Assembly (NCBI GenBank): GCA_964557545.1
Contig: CAZLAK010000058.1
Location: 1-7,486, forward strand
Length of the DNA: 7,486 nucleotides
Source of the DNA: CAZLAK01 sp964557545
GTDB taxonomy: Bacteria > Bacillota > Desulfotomaculia > Desulfotomaculales > Pelotomaculaceae
Direction: 5' to 3'
The notes beneath the pieces were generated by a model, which saw only the letters and a program-made list of their open reading frames with translations, ran no database searches and had not been told where the DNA came from. Shown in pieces: positions 1 through 6,019 of this stretch (positions within the stretch are counted from its first letter, which is position 1; each line of letters starts with the position of its first letter). Both the position numbers and the translations under genes were made by a program.

Positions 1-6
1 CTTTAT

Positions 7-35
7 ATTATACCAAAACAATTGATGAAACTAAT
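7..35 (-). promoter_or_regulatory. Possible leftward extended -10 promoter at the window edge
   Basis: On the minus strand, TGG-TATAAT (positions 15 to 7) is a perfect -10 with an upstream TG dinucleotide. The -35 hexamer 17 bases upstream (35 to 30, ATTAGT) is poor, which is tolerable for an extended -10 promoter. It would drive a leftward gene beyond base 1. The surrounding bases are very AT-rich, so a chance match is possible. Confidence 0.35.
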
Positions 36-270
36 TATAAAAAAACAAAAATAATTTGCCAACAAACAATTTGCTTAGAAATTTCAGCAGGATAGGGCCG
101 GCCCTTACTTAACAAGACACATAGCCCTGGATGAAGAGCCAATATAAAAATTGCGAGTAGTTGCCCATTTATGATAGACAGCTTATTGAGCATGGAGCAC
201 CCGCTTGCGGAGCAAATCAAACTTCGCACAAGGTCTCTTTCAACCCATCGGCTTGGCAGACATGCCGGGC
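36..270. other. Intergenic stretch with no recognised gene
   Basis: Open frames here are short, lack good Shine-Dalgarno sequences and resemble no family I know. The only structured element is a 12-bp perfect palindrome AGGGCCGGCCCT at 94-105. I looked on both strands for tRNA arms, a T-box core and the conserved cores of common riboswitches and found none. It probably holds upstream sequence for the leftward gene outside the window. Confidence 0.4.
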
Positions 271-274
271 GCAC

Positions 275-310
275 AAGAAAGGCGCTGCCCTTTGGGGGAG
301 CGCCTTTTTC
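275..310. terminator. Bidirectional rho-independent terminator ending the acyl-CoA synthetase/ATPase operon
   Basis: The stem AAAGGCGCT (278-286) pairs with AGCGCCTTT (299-307) around a 12-base loop. The plus-strand exit has TTTTTC and the minus-strand exit has TTTCTT, so it can stop transcription in both directions. It lies about 20 bases past the stop codon of the last gene of the leftward operon, which is the expected place. Confidence 0.8.
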
Positions 311-329
311 ATACCCTGTTTTTTCTGCC

Positions 330-566
330 CTATTCCCCTTTTTTTGGCCCGGTTACTTCCACCCGGCGGGGTTTTTCCGGAGGCTGGCCTTCTTCTAATG
401 CAGAAATTGCCGCATCCAAAAAGCCGCGCAGAGCCAAAAGCAGCTCGCGCTTTGCCCCGAGCAGGTGGCTCCTCACCTCACTGGGAAAAAGCGAGGGAGA
501 CAAAAGGTGAATAACCAGGCCCTCCTTGGAATCATACTTTACTTCCACCAGACGGCAAGCCATCAC
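330..566 (-). CDS. Small helical protein of unknown function, translationally coupled to the Get3/ArsA-like ATPase
   Basis: This gene encodes 78 residues from GTG at 566, or 77 from the ATG at 563. The ATPase stop codon TGA shares its last base with that ATG (TGATG). A strong AGAGGAGGG Shine-Dalgarno (581-573) lies inside the end of the ATPase gene. GGAGG sits 8 bases before the GTG and 11 before the ATG, so the GTG is slightly favoured. Residues about 30-58 (VRSHLLGAKRELLLALRGFL and following) look like one long amphipathic helix. A short beta-like N-terminus (CRLVEVKYDSKEGLVIHLL) precedes it, and a Pro/Lys-rich tail follows. There is no signal peptide, membrane segment or cysteine motif. 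I do not recognise the family. The tight coupling suggests a product made in proportion to the ATPase, perhaps a partner or regulator of it; that is inference. Confidence 0.72.
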   Translation of the reverse strand: MMACRLVEVKYDSKEGLVIHLLSPSLFPSEVRSHLLGAKRELLLALRGFLDAAISALEEGQPPEKPRRVEVTGPKKGE

Positions 567-1741
567 TCGCTGCCCTCCTCTTTAGAAAATATAATCTTAA
601 GAGTGTTCCCGCTGTACACAGCTTCCTTTACCCGGCATCCGCTGTACGAAAGGGGCAAAAAGACGTGCCTGCGGTACTTGCCGGCCTGTATAGTAAGCTC
701 GCGGCCCCTTTCGAGCACTGTGATCTCATCCCTGCTCACAAAAGGCACGTCCAGCTCCAAAGCCATCTCTTTTCCGTCTTCCAAAAACCTCTGGGCACAG
801 CCGGTATAGAAAATCTTAGAAGGGTCAGAGTCACCAAAAACCCTTCTGCCAAAATGCTCCAGCATCTCCATGCCCAGCAATTCTCCCGGCAAAAGCGGGG
901 CTTTAAGGACGGGAACGGGACTGAAAGCCTCGTTTATCAAGTCCAGGTACGGCGCCTGGATTTCCCTCCACTTCTCCATAAAGGCGCTGTCGGGCTGGCC
1001 GCCGATCACCCGGTTGCAGATAACGAGGTCTACGGAGTAGGAGTAAAGGTTTAAATAGCTAAAGCTACGCTGGGCCTCCTTGATAACCATTTTTTCCGGG
1101 CTGACTACCAGGCGCACTGAAGACTTTGAGCTGTCCTGCAAAACTTCCTTCATTTCTTCCAGCTGGCCGTAGAGTTCTTCCACGCTTAAAAAGATTTCCT
1201 CCTCTGGCAAAGGCACGTTAAGCATTCTTTTGGCCAGCGGCGCTATTGTGCTCACAATTCTCTTCTCAATGGGGAAGAAATGCCGCATGTACCAGCGGGC
1301 TACTTCCGGCAGGCTCAACAGCCGCAAGGTTTCCCCCGTCGGCGCGCAGTCGACGACCAAGAGGTCAAAACTCTTTTCCCGGTGCCGGTGAACCACATGC
1401 AGCAGGGACACCAACTCTTCCATGCCGGGCAGCACGGCCAGTTCGTCCGCCACTACTGCTTTAACTCCCTGCCACCGCAGAAAAGTGCTAAGCCATTCTT
1501 GAATCGTTCCCCAGTGGACCTCGAGCTCACGGTAGACGTCTATCTCCTGACCCCACAGATTTTCCGTTACCCGCACCGGTTCCGGGCCGAGATGGACCTC
1601 AAAAGAGTCGCTCAAGCTGTGGGCCACATCCGTGCTCAAAACCAGAGTGCGGTGCCCGAAACCGGACGCCAGAAGAGCCGTGGCAGCAGCAAGGCTCGTT
1701 TTGCCGGTTCCTCCCTTGCCCGTGTAAAGTATTGTGCGCAT
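563..1741 (-). CDS. ArsA/Get3-family ATPase with C-terminal Hsp20-like domain (Get3d-like), not an arsenite pump subunit on this evidence
   Basis: The protein is 392 residues with a single ATPase domain, unlike the tandem-domain ArsA of E. coli (about 580). The deviant Walker A motif GKGGTGKTS is at 8-16, with intermonomer lysine K9 and P-loop K14. Switch I is DVAHSLSD (38-45), a Get3-like PGMEEL is at 105-110, the signature DCAPTGETLR is at 131-140, and the adenine-loop NR is at 243-244. Roughly the last 65-70 residues (ending VKEAVYSGNTLKIIF) read like the ArsA_HSP20 / alpha-crystallin-type domain found on Get3d-like proteins. No CxxC pair and no arsenite-binding cysteine triad are visible, and there are no ars genes nearby. 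Members of this family form nucleotide-switched dimers; clients of the Hsp20-fused forms are not settled. GAGGT lies 9 bases before the ATG. The gene follows the acyl-CoA synthetase after a 57-base gap without a terminator, so the two are probably co-transcribed. Confidence 0.9.
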   Translation of the reverse strand: MRTILYTGKGGTGKTSLAAATALLASGFGHRTLVLSTDVAHSLSDSFEVHLGPEPVRVTENLWGQEIDVYRELEVHWGTIQEWLSTFLRWQGVKAVVADELAVLPGMEELVSLLHVVHRHREKSFDLLVVDCAPTGETLRLLSLPEVARWYMRHFFPIEKRIVSTIAPLAKRMLNVPLPEEEIFLSVEELYGQLEEMKEVLQDSSKSSVRLVVSPEKMVIKEAQRSFSYLNLYSYSVDLVICNRVIGGQPDSAFMEKWREIQAPYLDLINEAFSPVPVLKAPLLPGELLGMEMLEHFGRRVFGDSDPSKIFYTGCAQRFLEDGKEMALELDVPFVSRDEITVLERGRELTIQAGKYRRHVFLPLSYSGCRVKEAVYSGNTLKIIFSKEEGSE

Positions 1742-1798
1742 TTCACCGCGACCTCATATTTTTTTGTTTTTTGCTTTTCGCCGGGGTATTTGTGCGGG

Positions 1799-3469
1799 CT
1801 ACACTCTTTCCAAAAGCCCGGCCTTTAGGTCTTCTCTGGCCTGCTCTCTTATCTTGTAGCGCATCTTCTTCCCCGTCGCCGTGTAAGGGAGCTCGGAAAC
1901 AAAGCGGTAATAGCGGGGCTTCTTAAACACGGCCAGCATGGGGTGGCGGCGGCAGTGATCGTCCAGCTCCCGCGCCGAAACCTCGCCCCCGCTGCTCACC
2001 ACATAAGCGCAAACAACCTCTCCCCGCGTGGCATCCGGCACACCGACCACAAAGGCGTCGGCCACTTTAGGATGCTCGCTTAAGATTTCCTCCACCTGCA
2101 CGGGGTGGATGTTTTCGCCCGAAGATATGATCATGTCGTCTTTGCGGCCCACAATGGTAATGTAGCCGTTTTCGTCCCACGTGGCCAGGTCGCCGGTATA
2201 AAGCCAGCCCTTATAAAAGGCCTTTTCGCTCTCGGCCGGACTGTTGTAATAAGAGTAAGTGGATTTGGCAGGGGTCTTAATAATGACTTCCCCTATCTCC
2301 GCGCCGTCCCTCGCCGCCAGTTCATCCGGTTCGGCCCTGCGGTCTGCGTACTTCTTCACCACCAGCACTTCGTCGTCGGTGCAGCTCCGCCCGGCGCTGC
2401 CGGCCATCTCCGGCAGATCGTAGGGCCGCAGCATGGTGTTCCAGAAAGTTTCTGTCGTGCCGTAACCGTTAAATATATTTTCGGTCAGGACCCTGTGGTA
2501 CCTCAAGCATGCTTCGCGCTCCAGCGGTGCGCCCATAGTCACGATACCTTTTAATTTGCTCAAGTCCCTCGGCTTTCTTTCCTGCAAATCGCTGAGAAGT
2601 TTTAACATGGGCGGAGCCCCGATCAAAAACGTCACTCCGTACTTTTCGGCGAAGTCAAGACAGGTCCGGGGGTGGAACTGCCTTAAAATGATCACTTCGC
2701 CGCCCACGTACAGGGTCGGCGTAGGGCCGCCCGAGTGCAGGCCGCCACGGTGAAACCAGGGGCTCATATTCATAGTTTTGTCTTGGGGGGAGAGGGGGAA
2801 GTGCATGATCACGTCGTGAGCCGAAAGGACCTCGTTGATAGTGTTCAGCGGCACCCCTTTGGGGAGGCCGGTGGTACCCGATGTGTAAAGCCTGGTGGTT
2901 TCATCGTAAATGTGCACCGGCCTTACGGCAAAAGGTTCGTCCCCGTTAAAACCCGAAACGTATTGTTCATAGGTGACTATCCCTTCCTGTAAACGTTCAT
3001 TTAAGGCATTTCCGACCGCCACCACCCGCCGCGGCTTGTGTTTGGCCATTTTAAGGGCTGAAAGAGCGTTTTCTACCAACTCTTCGTCGTAGAAAAATAC
3101 CGCCGGCTTGCTGTCATCGATAATATAAGCCGTTTCTCCGGGGGCCAATTTAAAGTTTACGGGGCAATTTACCGAGCCGATCTTTTGCGAGGCCAGGTAT
3201 ACAAAAACAAATTCCGGTGAATTGAAGAGCTGGTACATCACAACCTCATTCTTCTCTACGCCGTCTTCGAGCAAGGCACGGGCCAGCTTGTTGCATTCCT
3301 CATTCAGTTCCGCGTAAGTCCAGGTTTTTTCTCTCAGCGGGCAGGTAAGAGCAGGCCTGTCCGCAAACCTCTTAACATTGCGCATAAAGCCCTTTATGTA
3401 CGTGAATTCATATTCAAAAACATCTTTAAACATAGCAGCGTTGTAAGTAACAGCTACCGCCCTCTCCAT
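1799..3469 (-). CDS. AMP-forming acyl-CoA synthetase (fatty or other carboxylic acid-CoA ligase)
   Basis: This 556-residue member of the ANL adenylating family activates a carboxylic acid with ATP to an acyl-AMP and then forms the CoA thioester. Numbered from the ATG at 3469, the P-loop motif LYTSGTTGLPKG is at 194-205, the A5 motif NGYGTTET at 334-341, YTGD at 424-427, and the hinge region GRKDDMIISSGENIHP at 441-456. The catalytic lysine of the C-terminal lid is K534 in TATGKK. All core motifs are intact, so it should be active. No signal peptide or membrane span is seen, so it is cytoplasmic. The substrate cannot be read from the motifs; length and motif set fit medium/long-chain or aromatic acid ligases. 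A TTG seven codons upstream (3490) extends the frame, but the Shine-Dalgarno GGGGGTGA lies between the two, 7 bases before the ATG, which decides for 3469. It is the first gene of a three-gene leftward operon. Confidence 0.93.
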   Translation of the reverse strand: MERAVAVTYNAAMFKDVFEYEFTYIKGFMRNVKRFADRPALTCPLREKTWTYAELNEECNKLARALLEDGVEKNEVVMYQLFNSPEFVFVYLASQKIGSVNCPVNFKLAPGETAYIIDDSKPAVFFYDEELVENALSALKMAKHKPRRVVAVGNALNERLQEGIVTYEQYVSGFNGDEPFAVRPVHIYDETTRLYTSGTTGLPKGVPLNTINEVLSAHDVIMHFPLSPQDKTMNMSPWFHRGGLHSGGPTPTLYVGGEVIILRQFHPRTCLDFAEKYGVTFLIGAPPMLKLLSDLQERKPRDLSKLKGIVTMGAPLEREACLRYHRVLTENIFNGYGTTETFWNTMLRPYDLPEMAGSAGRSCTDDEVLVVKKYADRRAEPDELAARDGAEIGEVIIKTPAKSTYSYYNSPAESEKAFYKGWLYTGDLATWDENGYITIVGRKDDMIISSGENIHPVQVEEILSEHPKVADAFVVGVPDATRGEVVCAYVVSSGGEVSARELDDHCRRHPMLAVFKKPRYYRFVSELPYTATGKKMRYKIREQAREDLKAGLLERV

Positions 3470-3597
3470 GCAGCAGTCACCCCCTCTCAAAACCTGTTTA
3501 ATTTTTTAAAACATAAAAAAACATAAAACCAGAACTTAAAATGTAGAATCCAGCATACAAATACTGTCGTTGCTATATAATTATCAAACTTTTATTA

Positions 3598-3626
3598 ATT
3601 ATACCACAAATTTATAAGTATTTGTA
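3598..3626 (-). promoter_or_regulatory. Candidate promoter of the acyl-CoA synthetase operon, overlapped by an inverted repeat
   Basis: On the minus strand, TGG-TATAAT (3606 to 3598) is an extended -10 with a perfect hexamer. The -35 at 3626-3621 (TACAAA) is weak, at 17-bp spacing. ACAAAT (3606-3611) and ATTTGT (3620-3625) form an inverted repeat across the spacer and -35, as a repressor site might. A second possible -10 (GATAAT, 3585-3580) lies closer to the gene but has no good -35. The leader would be about 120 bases. The region is AT-rich, so exact assignment is uncertain. Confidence 0.4.
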
Positions 3627-3640
3627 CGCCCTAAAACATA

Positions 3641-3660
3641 AGGGGGCAACCGTGCCCCCC
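3641..3660 (-). terminator. Hairpin terminator downstream of htpX
   Basis: GGGGGCA (3642-3648) pairs with TGCCCCC (3653-3659) around a 4-base loop. On the minus strand the hairpin is followed by TTATGTTTT, an imperfect T-tract. It sits about 85 bases past the htpX stop codon and upstream of the promoter region of the next operon. It would separate the two transcription units. Confidence 0.6.
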
Positions 3661-3743
3661 ATTAAATGCTTTTATAGCGTTTACACACACTTTTTATTTT
3701 TATGCTTATTTTTACTAAAAAACTGAACTTTTTTAAATACACC

Positions 3744-4589
3744 TTAAAACTTCAGCTGGTTTAACCGCTTGACCCTCTCGCTGATGGGCGGGTGAGTGCT
3801 GAAAAGCCTCATAAGCGACTCTCCCGACAGCGGGTTGACGATAAACAGGTGAGAAGCTGCCGGGTTGACCTGCATGGGGATAAGGCGGGACGCCTCTTCC
3901 AGTTTGAGAAGCGCGCTGGCCAGCCCCGACGGGCTGCCGGCAATTCTCGCCCCTGTTTCGTCGGCCAGGTACTCCCGGGAGCGGGAAATAGCCATTTGGA
4001 TGATCATAGCCGCTATGGGAGCCAGGACAGCCATCACCAGCATACCGATAAAACTGCCGCCCCTTTCGTCGTCTTCCCCGCGCCCCATCCCGAAGTAAGC
4101 GCCCCACTGGATGAGGTGCGCCACCATAGTAATGGCGCCGGCAAGTGTGGCGGCCAGAGTGCCCAGCAGCACGTCACGGTTCTTTATGTGGGCAATTTCG
4201 TGCGCCAGGACACCTTCAATTTCACTGCGGCCCAGCAGTTTTAAAAGGCCGCTGGTCACGGCCACAGCCGAATGCGACGGGTTCCTGCCGGTGGCAAAAG
4301 CGTTTGGCTGAGAAGAAGGACAAAGGTAAAGCCGCGGCATGGGCACACCCGCCCTCTGGCAAAGCCGCCTGACTATCGAGTACAGCTCGGGCGCCTCACC
4401 CTCAGAAATCGGCTTTGAGCCGGTCATGGCTATTGCTACCCGGTCGCTGTAGTAATAACTGAAAAAGTTCATGGCCAGAGAGATAAGGAAAAAGGTAAGC
4501 GCTCCCGATTTACCCCCTACAGCTCCGCCAATTAACACCAGAATAATGGACAAAGCACCCATCAACAGCCACACTTTTAAATTGTTCAT
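3744..4589 (-). CDS. htpX: HtpX-type membrane zinc metalloprotease (peptidase family M48)
   Basis: HtpX is a membrane-bound quality-control protease that degrades misfolded membrane proteins, with its active site facing the cytoplasm. The 281 residues match the usual length (about 280-295). Membrane segments are at about 5-22 and 30-48, and a second pair at about 142-165 and 180-203 sits around the active-site region. The zinc site is HEIAH (H130, E131, H134) within VLAHEIAHIKNRD, and the downstream glutamate ligand is E206 in SREYLAD. The family signature PNAFATGRNP (95-104) and the C-terminal STHPP (264-268) are intact. The ATG at 4589 has AAGGGGG 11 bases upstream, slightly far but usable. 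It lies 67 bases after the exchanger stop codon. A separate promoter candidate overlaps that stop, so it may be expressed both from its own promoter and by read-through. Confidence 0.95.
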   Translation of the reverse strand: MNNLKVWLLMGALSIILVLIGGAVGGKSGALTFFLISLAMNFFSYYYSDRVAIAMTGSKPISEGEAPELYSIVRRLCQRAGVPMPRLYLCPSSQPNAFATGRNPSHSAVAVTSGLLKLLGRSEIEGVLAHEIAHIKNRDVLLGTLAATLAGAITMVAHLIQWGAYFGMGRGEDDERGGSFIGMLVMAVLAPIAAMIIQMAISRSREYLADETGARIAGSPSGLASALLKLEEASRLIPMQVNPAASHLFIVNPLSGESLMRLFSTHPPISERVKRLNQLKF

Positions 4590-4642
4590 CCAGGCAAAAA
4601 CCCCCTTTTTAAGAATAATTTTGCACTTACCTTGCCCGTTTA

Positions 4643-4670
4643 ATTATACACCAGCCTTAAAGAACAGCAA
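4643..4670 (-). promoter_or_regulatory. Candidate htpX promoter overlapping the end of the exchanger gene
   Basis: On the minus strand, TTGCTG (4670-4665) and a perfect TATAAT (4648-4643) are 16 bases apart, about 55 bases before the htpX ATG. The -35 overlaps the last codons of the exchanger gene. The box CAAATACTGTC at 4668-4678 overlaps the -35 and is repeated near the acyl-CoA synthetase promoter. Confidence 0.45.
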
Positions 4671-5652
4671 ATACTGTCAGCAAAAACAAACCGTAAATAA
4701 CCACGGGGTACAGCATAGTAGAAGTCCGCAGCGCTTTTTGCTTAACGGTAAAGATGTACACCGTCAATCCGGACAGCAGCGCAAGACAAGCGCTCAGCGC
4801 GGCCAAAAAAGTCAGGTTCCAGGGTGTAAACAGTATGCCTAAGCTCGGTATTACTGAACTCTGAAACACCATTGCACCCGTAATGTTACCTACTGCCAGT
4901 GTATCCTTGCCTTCTTTAACCCAGATCACACTGTTAAATTTTTCGGGCAGTTCTGTTGCTACAGGCGTGATGATAAGGGACAGGATCAAAGCCGGCACCA
5001 TAACCGCCTCGGCCAGCATGCTCAAACCGTCGACAAAGTAATGGGCCCCTGCTGCAATCAACACAAGACCTACGATGACTTGCCCAATAACGGCGTACAG
5101 CGGCGGCTGACCTTCTTTGCGCCACACAAATAAAGGTTCTAAATCCGCTTCAGAAAGGCTGTCACCGTCCCCCAGGGTTTTTTTGACGTAGAAGGCGTAA
5201 CCGCAGATCAAGAAGGCAGCTACCGCTATTTTAGCCAGCCTCCAGGGCGTAAAGGCAGCCAGCACGGCCAGCGTGTAGAAAATGATAAAGTACCGCAAAT
5301 CCCTGGTAAAAATCGAACGCCTAACGTCTATGCAGCGCCCGCCCTCCCCGCGGCAGCAAACTATTTTAGAAATCCCCACTACTCCAAAAGCAAGAGTGCT
5401 CAGCATAAAAGGCGCACCCAAAATGGCCCCTATGCCCACGTCGTGCGCTGTGCCGGGAGGGCCGAACAGAATGGCGATAAGGGGGACCATACTTTCGGGC
5501 ATGGCCGTGCCCACAGCGGCCAGGACGCTCCCCACTGCACCTTCAGAAAGATCGAGTTTTTTCCCCGCCCACTCAATGCCGTTAGTAAACGTCTTTGCTC
5601 CTGCCAGCACAGCTAGGAGCCCTCCTGCCAGGACAACGACATCAAACAACAA
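4657..5652 (-). CDS. CaCA-superfamily cation exchanger under a manganese riboswitch (probable Mn2+/Ca2+ efflux)
   Basis: The protein has 331 residues from the TTG at 5652, close to the usual size of bacterial YrbG-like Ca2+/Na+ exchangers. It is a very hydrophobic polytopic membrane protein. Both alpha repeats are visible: alpha-1 contains GTAMPES (48-54, acidic residue E53) followed by a divergent GIGAILGAPF (74-83). Alpha-2 contains TELPEK (233-238, acidic residue E237) followed by GNITGAMVFQ (255-264). The acidic central loop between the halves (GDGDSLSEADLEP) is also typical. Start choice: a perfect GGAGGTGA (5665-5658) places GGAGG 8 bases before this TTG. The ATG at 5757 would extend the frame by 35 residues but has no Shine-Dalgarno, lies inside the riboswitch, and would make the terminator hairpin coding. 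The family moves Ca2+, Na+, K+ or H+. Control by a yybP-ykoY element argues for Mn2+ export, by inference. Confidence 0.9.
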   Translation of the reverse strand: MLFDVVVLAGGLLAVLAGAKTFTNGIEWAGKKLDLSEGAVGSVLAAVGTAMPESMVPLIAILFGPPGTAHDVGIGAILGAPFMLSTLAFGVVGISKIVCCRGEGGRCIDVRRSIFTRDLRYFIIFYTLAVLAAFTPWRLAKIAVAAFLICGYAFYVKKTLGDGDSLSEADLEPLFVWRKEGQPPLYAVIGQVIVGLVLIAAGAHYFVDGLSMLAEAVMVPALILSLIITPVATELPEKFNSVIWVKEGKDTLAVGNITGAMVFQSSVIPSLGILFTPWNLTFLAALSACLALLSGLTVYIFTVKQKALRTSTMLYPVVIYGLFLLTVFAVL

Positions 5653-5657
5653 TTCTT

Positions 5658-5665
5658 TCACCTCC
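5658..5665 (-). promoter_or_regulatory. Perfect Shine-Dalgarno that fixes a TTG start for the exchanger
   Basis: The minus strand reads GGAGGTGA. GGAGG is 8 bases upstream of TTG at 5652, and the site lies about 30 bases beyond the terminator hairpin and T-tract. No comparable site exists upstream of the in-frame ATG at 5757. Confidence 0.85.
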
Positions 5666-5690
5666 GAATAAAATTTTGTCCACAAAAACC

Positions 5691-5742
5691 AAAACAAAAA
5701 GACCTTGCACGCATTTTCACACCTGAAAATACGCAAGGTCTT
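5691..5742 (-). terminator. Riboswitch-controlled intrinsic terminator in the exchanger leader
   Basis: On the minus strand AAGACCTTGC (5742-5733) pairs perfectly with GCAAGGTCTT (5708-5699). Inside it, ATTTTCA (5730-5724) pairs with TGAAAAT (5719-5713) around a 4-base loop, giving 17 pairs with one small internal loop. The tract TTTTTGTTTTGG follows directly. The first arm contains CCTTGC (5738-5733), which is also the 3' strand proposed for the aptamer's P1 helix. The two structures are mutually exclusive, so ligand binding should favour read-through. Confidence 0.88.
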
Positions 5743-5840
5743 GCCTTCCCAACTCATGGTTACAGTGACCGGGTATTCCTACCGTCCTGACGATCACTGT
5801 TCCGGACGAACTGTCCGGAGGCTACTCCCCTCACCGCTAC
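5731..5840 (-). promoter_or_regulatory. yybP-ykoY family Mn2+ riboswitch
   Basis: The RNA (minus strand) begins with the family's conserved loop GGGGAGUAGC (5830-5821). P2 is UCCGGAC/GUCCGGA (5819-5813 with 5807-5801). P3 is a 10-bp helix ACAGUGAUCG/CGGUCACUGU (5800-5791 with 5771-5762; one G-U pair). It encloses UCAGGAC (5790-5784) and a GGUA-GGAA-UACC hairpin with a GNRA loop (5783-5772). The 3' end GCAAGACCUU (5744-5735) matches the conserved 3' strand of P1, which pairs GGUGAGG with CCUUGC (six pairs, two of them wobble). From memory, the Lactococcus lactis aptamer has the same order: GGGGAGUAGC, P2, P3 with UCA plus GNRA hairpin, GCAAGACC. Family members sense Mn2+ and often turn expression on. 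The usual UACUC-like segment of the second docking loop is less clear here, and P4 is reduced to about three pairs. Confidence 0.82.
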
Positions 5841-5861
5841 ATTATTTCGCTTTACAGTGAT

Positions 5862-5890
5862 ATTATTACCTCTCCCCAGCCATAAGTCAA
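5862..5890 (-). promoter_or_regulatory. Promoter of the riboswitch/exchanger transcript
   Basis: On the minus strand, TTGACT (5890-5885) and AATAAT (5867-5862) are 17 bases apart, each one mismatch from the sigma-A consensus. The start of transcription would be near 5855, about 15-20 bases before the aptamer. This fits a leader of about 200 bases before the TTG start. Confidence 0.75.
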
Positions 5891-6019
5891 TACTTTTATC
5901 TAAAAAATACCCCCGAGGGTTTAAACTTGTGAAAAAAATAATTTTTTCTAAATATTCAAAAAATATCAAAAATATATTAAAATATGCTCAGCAAACATTT
6001 TCCTGCGGGGTGGTGCTAA
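5891..6019 (+). promoter_or_regulatory. Divergent AT-rich promoter region of the plus-strand gene
   Basis: The stretch 5925-5990 is more than 80% A+T and faces the exchanger promoter. TTGTGA (5927-5932) with TAAATA (5949-5954) at 16-bp spacing is one weak plus-strand candidate. Others in the A/T runs around 5956-5985 cannot be separated. GGGGTGG (6007-6013), 6 bases before the ATG at 6020, is the ribosome binding site. Confidence 0.35.

Noticed and set aside
94..105. Palindrome AGGGCCGGCCCT
   Set aside because: It is isolated, with no T-tract, no nearby gene start and no repeat partner. A 12-bp palindrome is expected by chance in a window of this size.
563..1741. Arsenite-transporting ATPase (ArsA) of an ars operon
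   Set aside because: There is one ATPase domain, no arsenite-binding cysteines, an Hsp20-like C-terminus, and no arsB, arsD or arsR nearby.
1280..1828. Long plus-strand frames inside the ATPase, synthetase and htpX genes
   Set aside because: They are antisense shadows of clearly conserved minus-strand genes, rich in Arg/Pro/His with no domain signatures.
3508..3528. Direct repeat of ACATAAAA upstream of the acyl-CoA synthetase
   Set aside because: It lies in a nearly pure A/T run where such repeats arise easily, and there is no symmetry or position that marks an operator.
5760..5861. Switch between ATCACTGT (5861-5854) and the second strand of P3 for ACAGTGAT
   Set aside because: The predicted transcription start near 5855 leaves almost none of the upstream copy in the RNA, so the competing helix probably cannot form. 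It would matter only if transcription began earlier.
5904..5922. Small ACCC/GGGT hairpin with a T-run on the minus strand, a possible terminator
   Set aside because: The stem is only four strong pairs and no leftward gene ends there.
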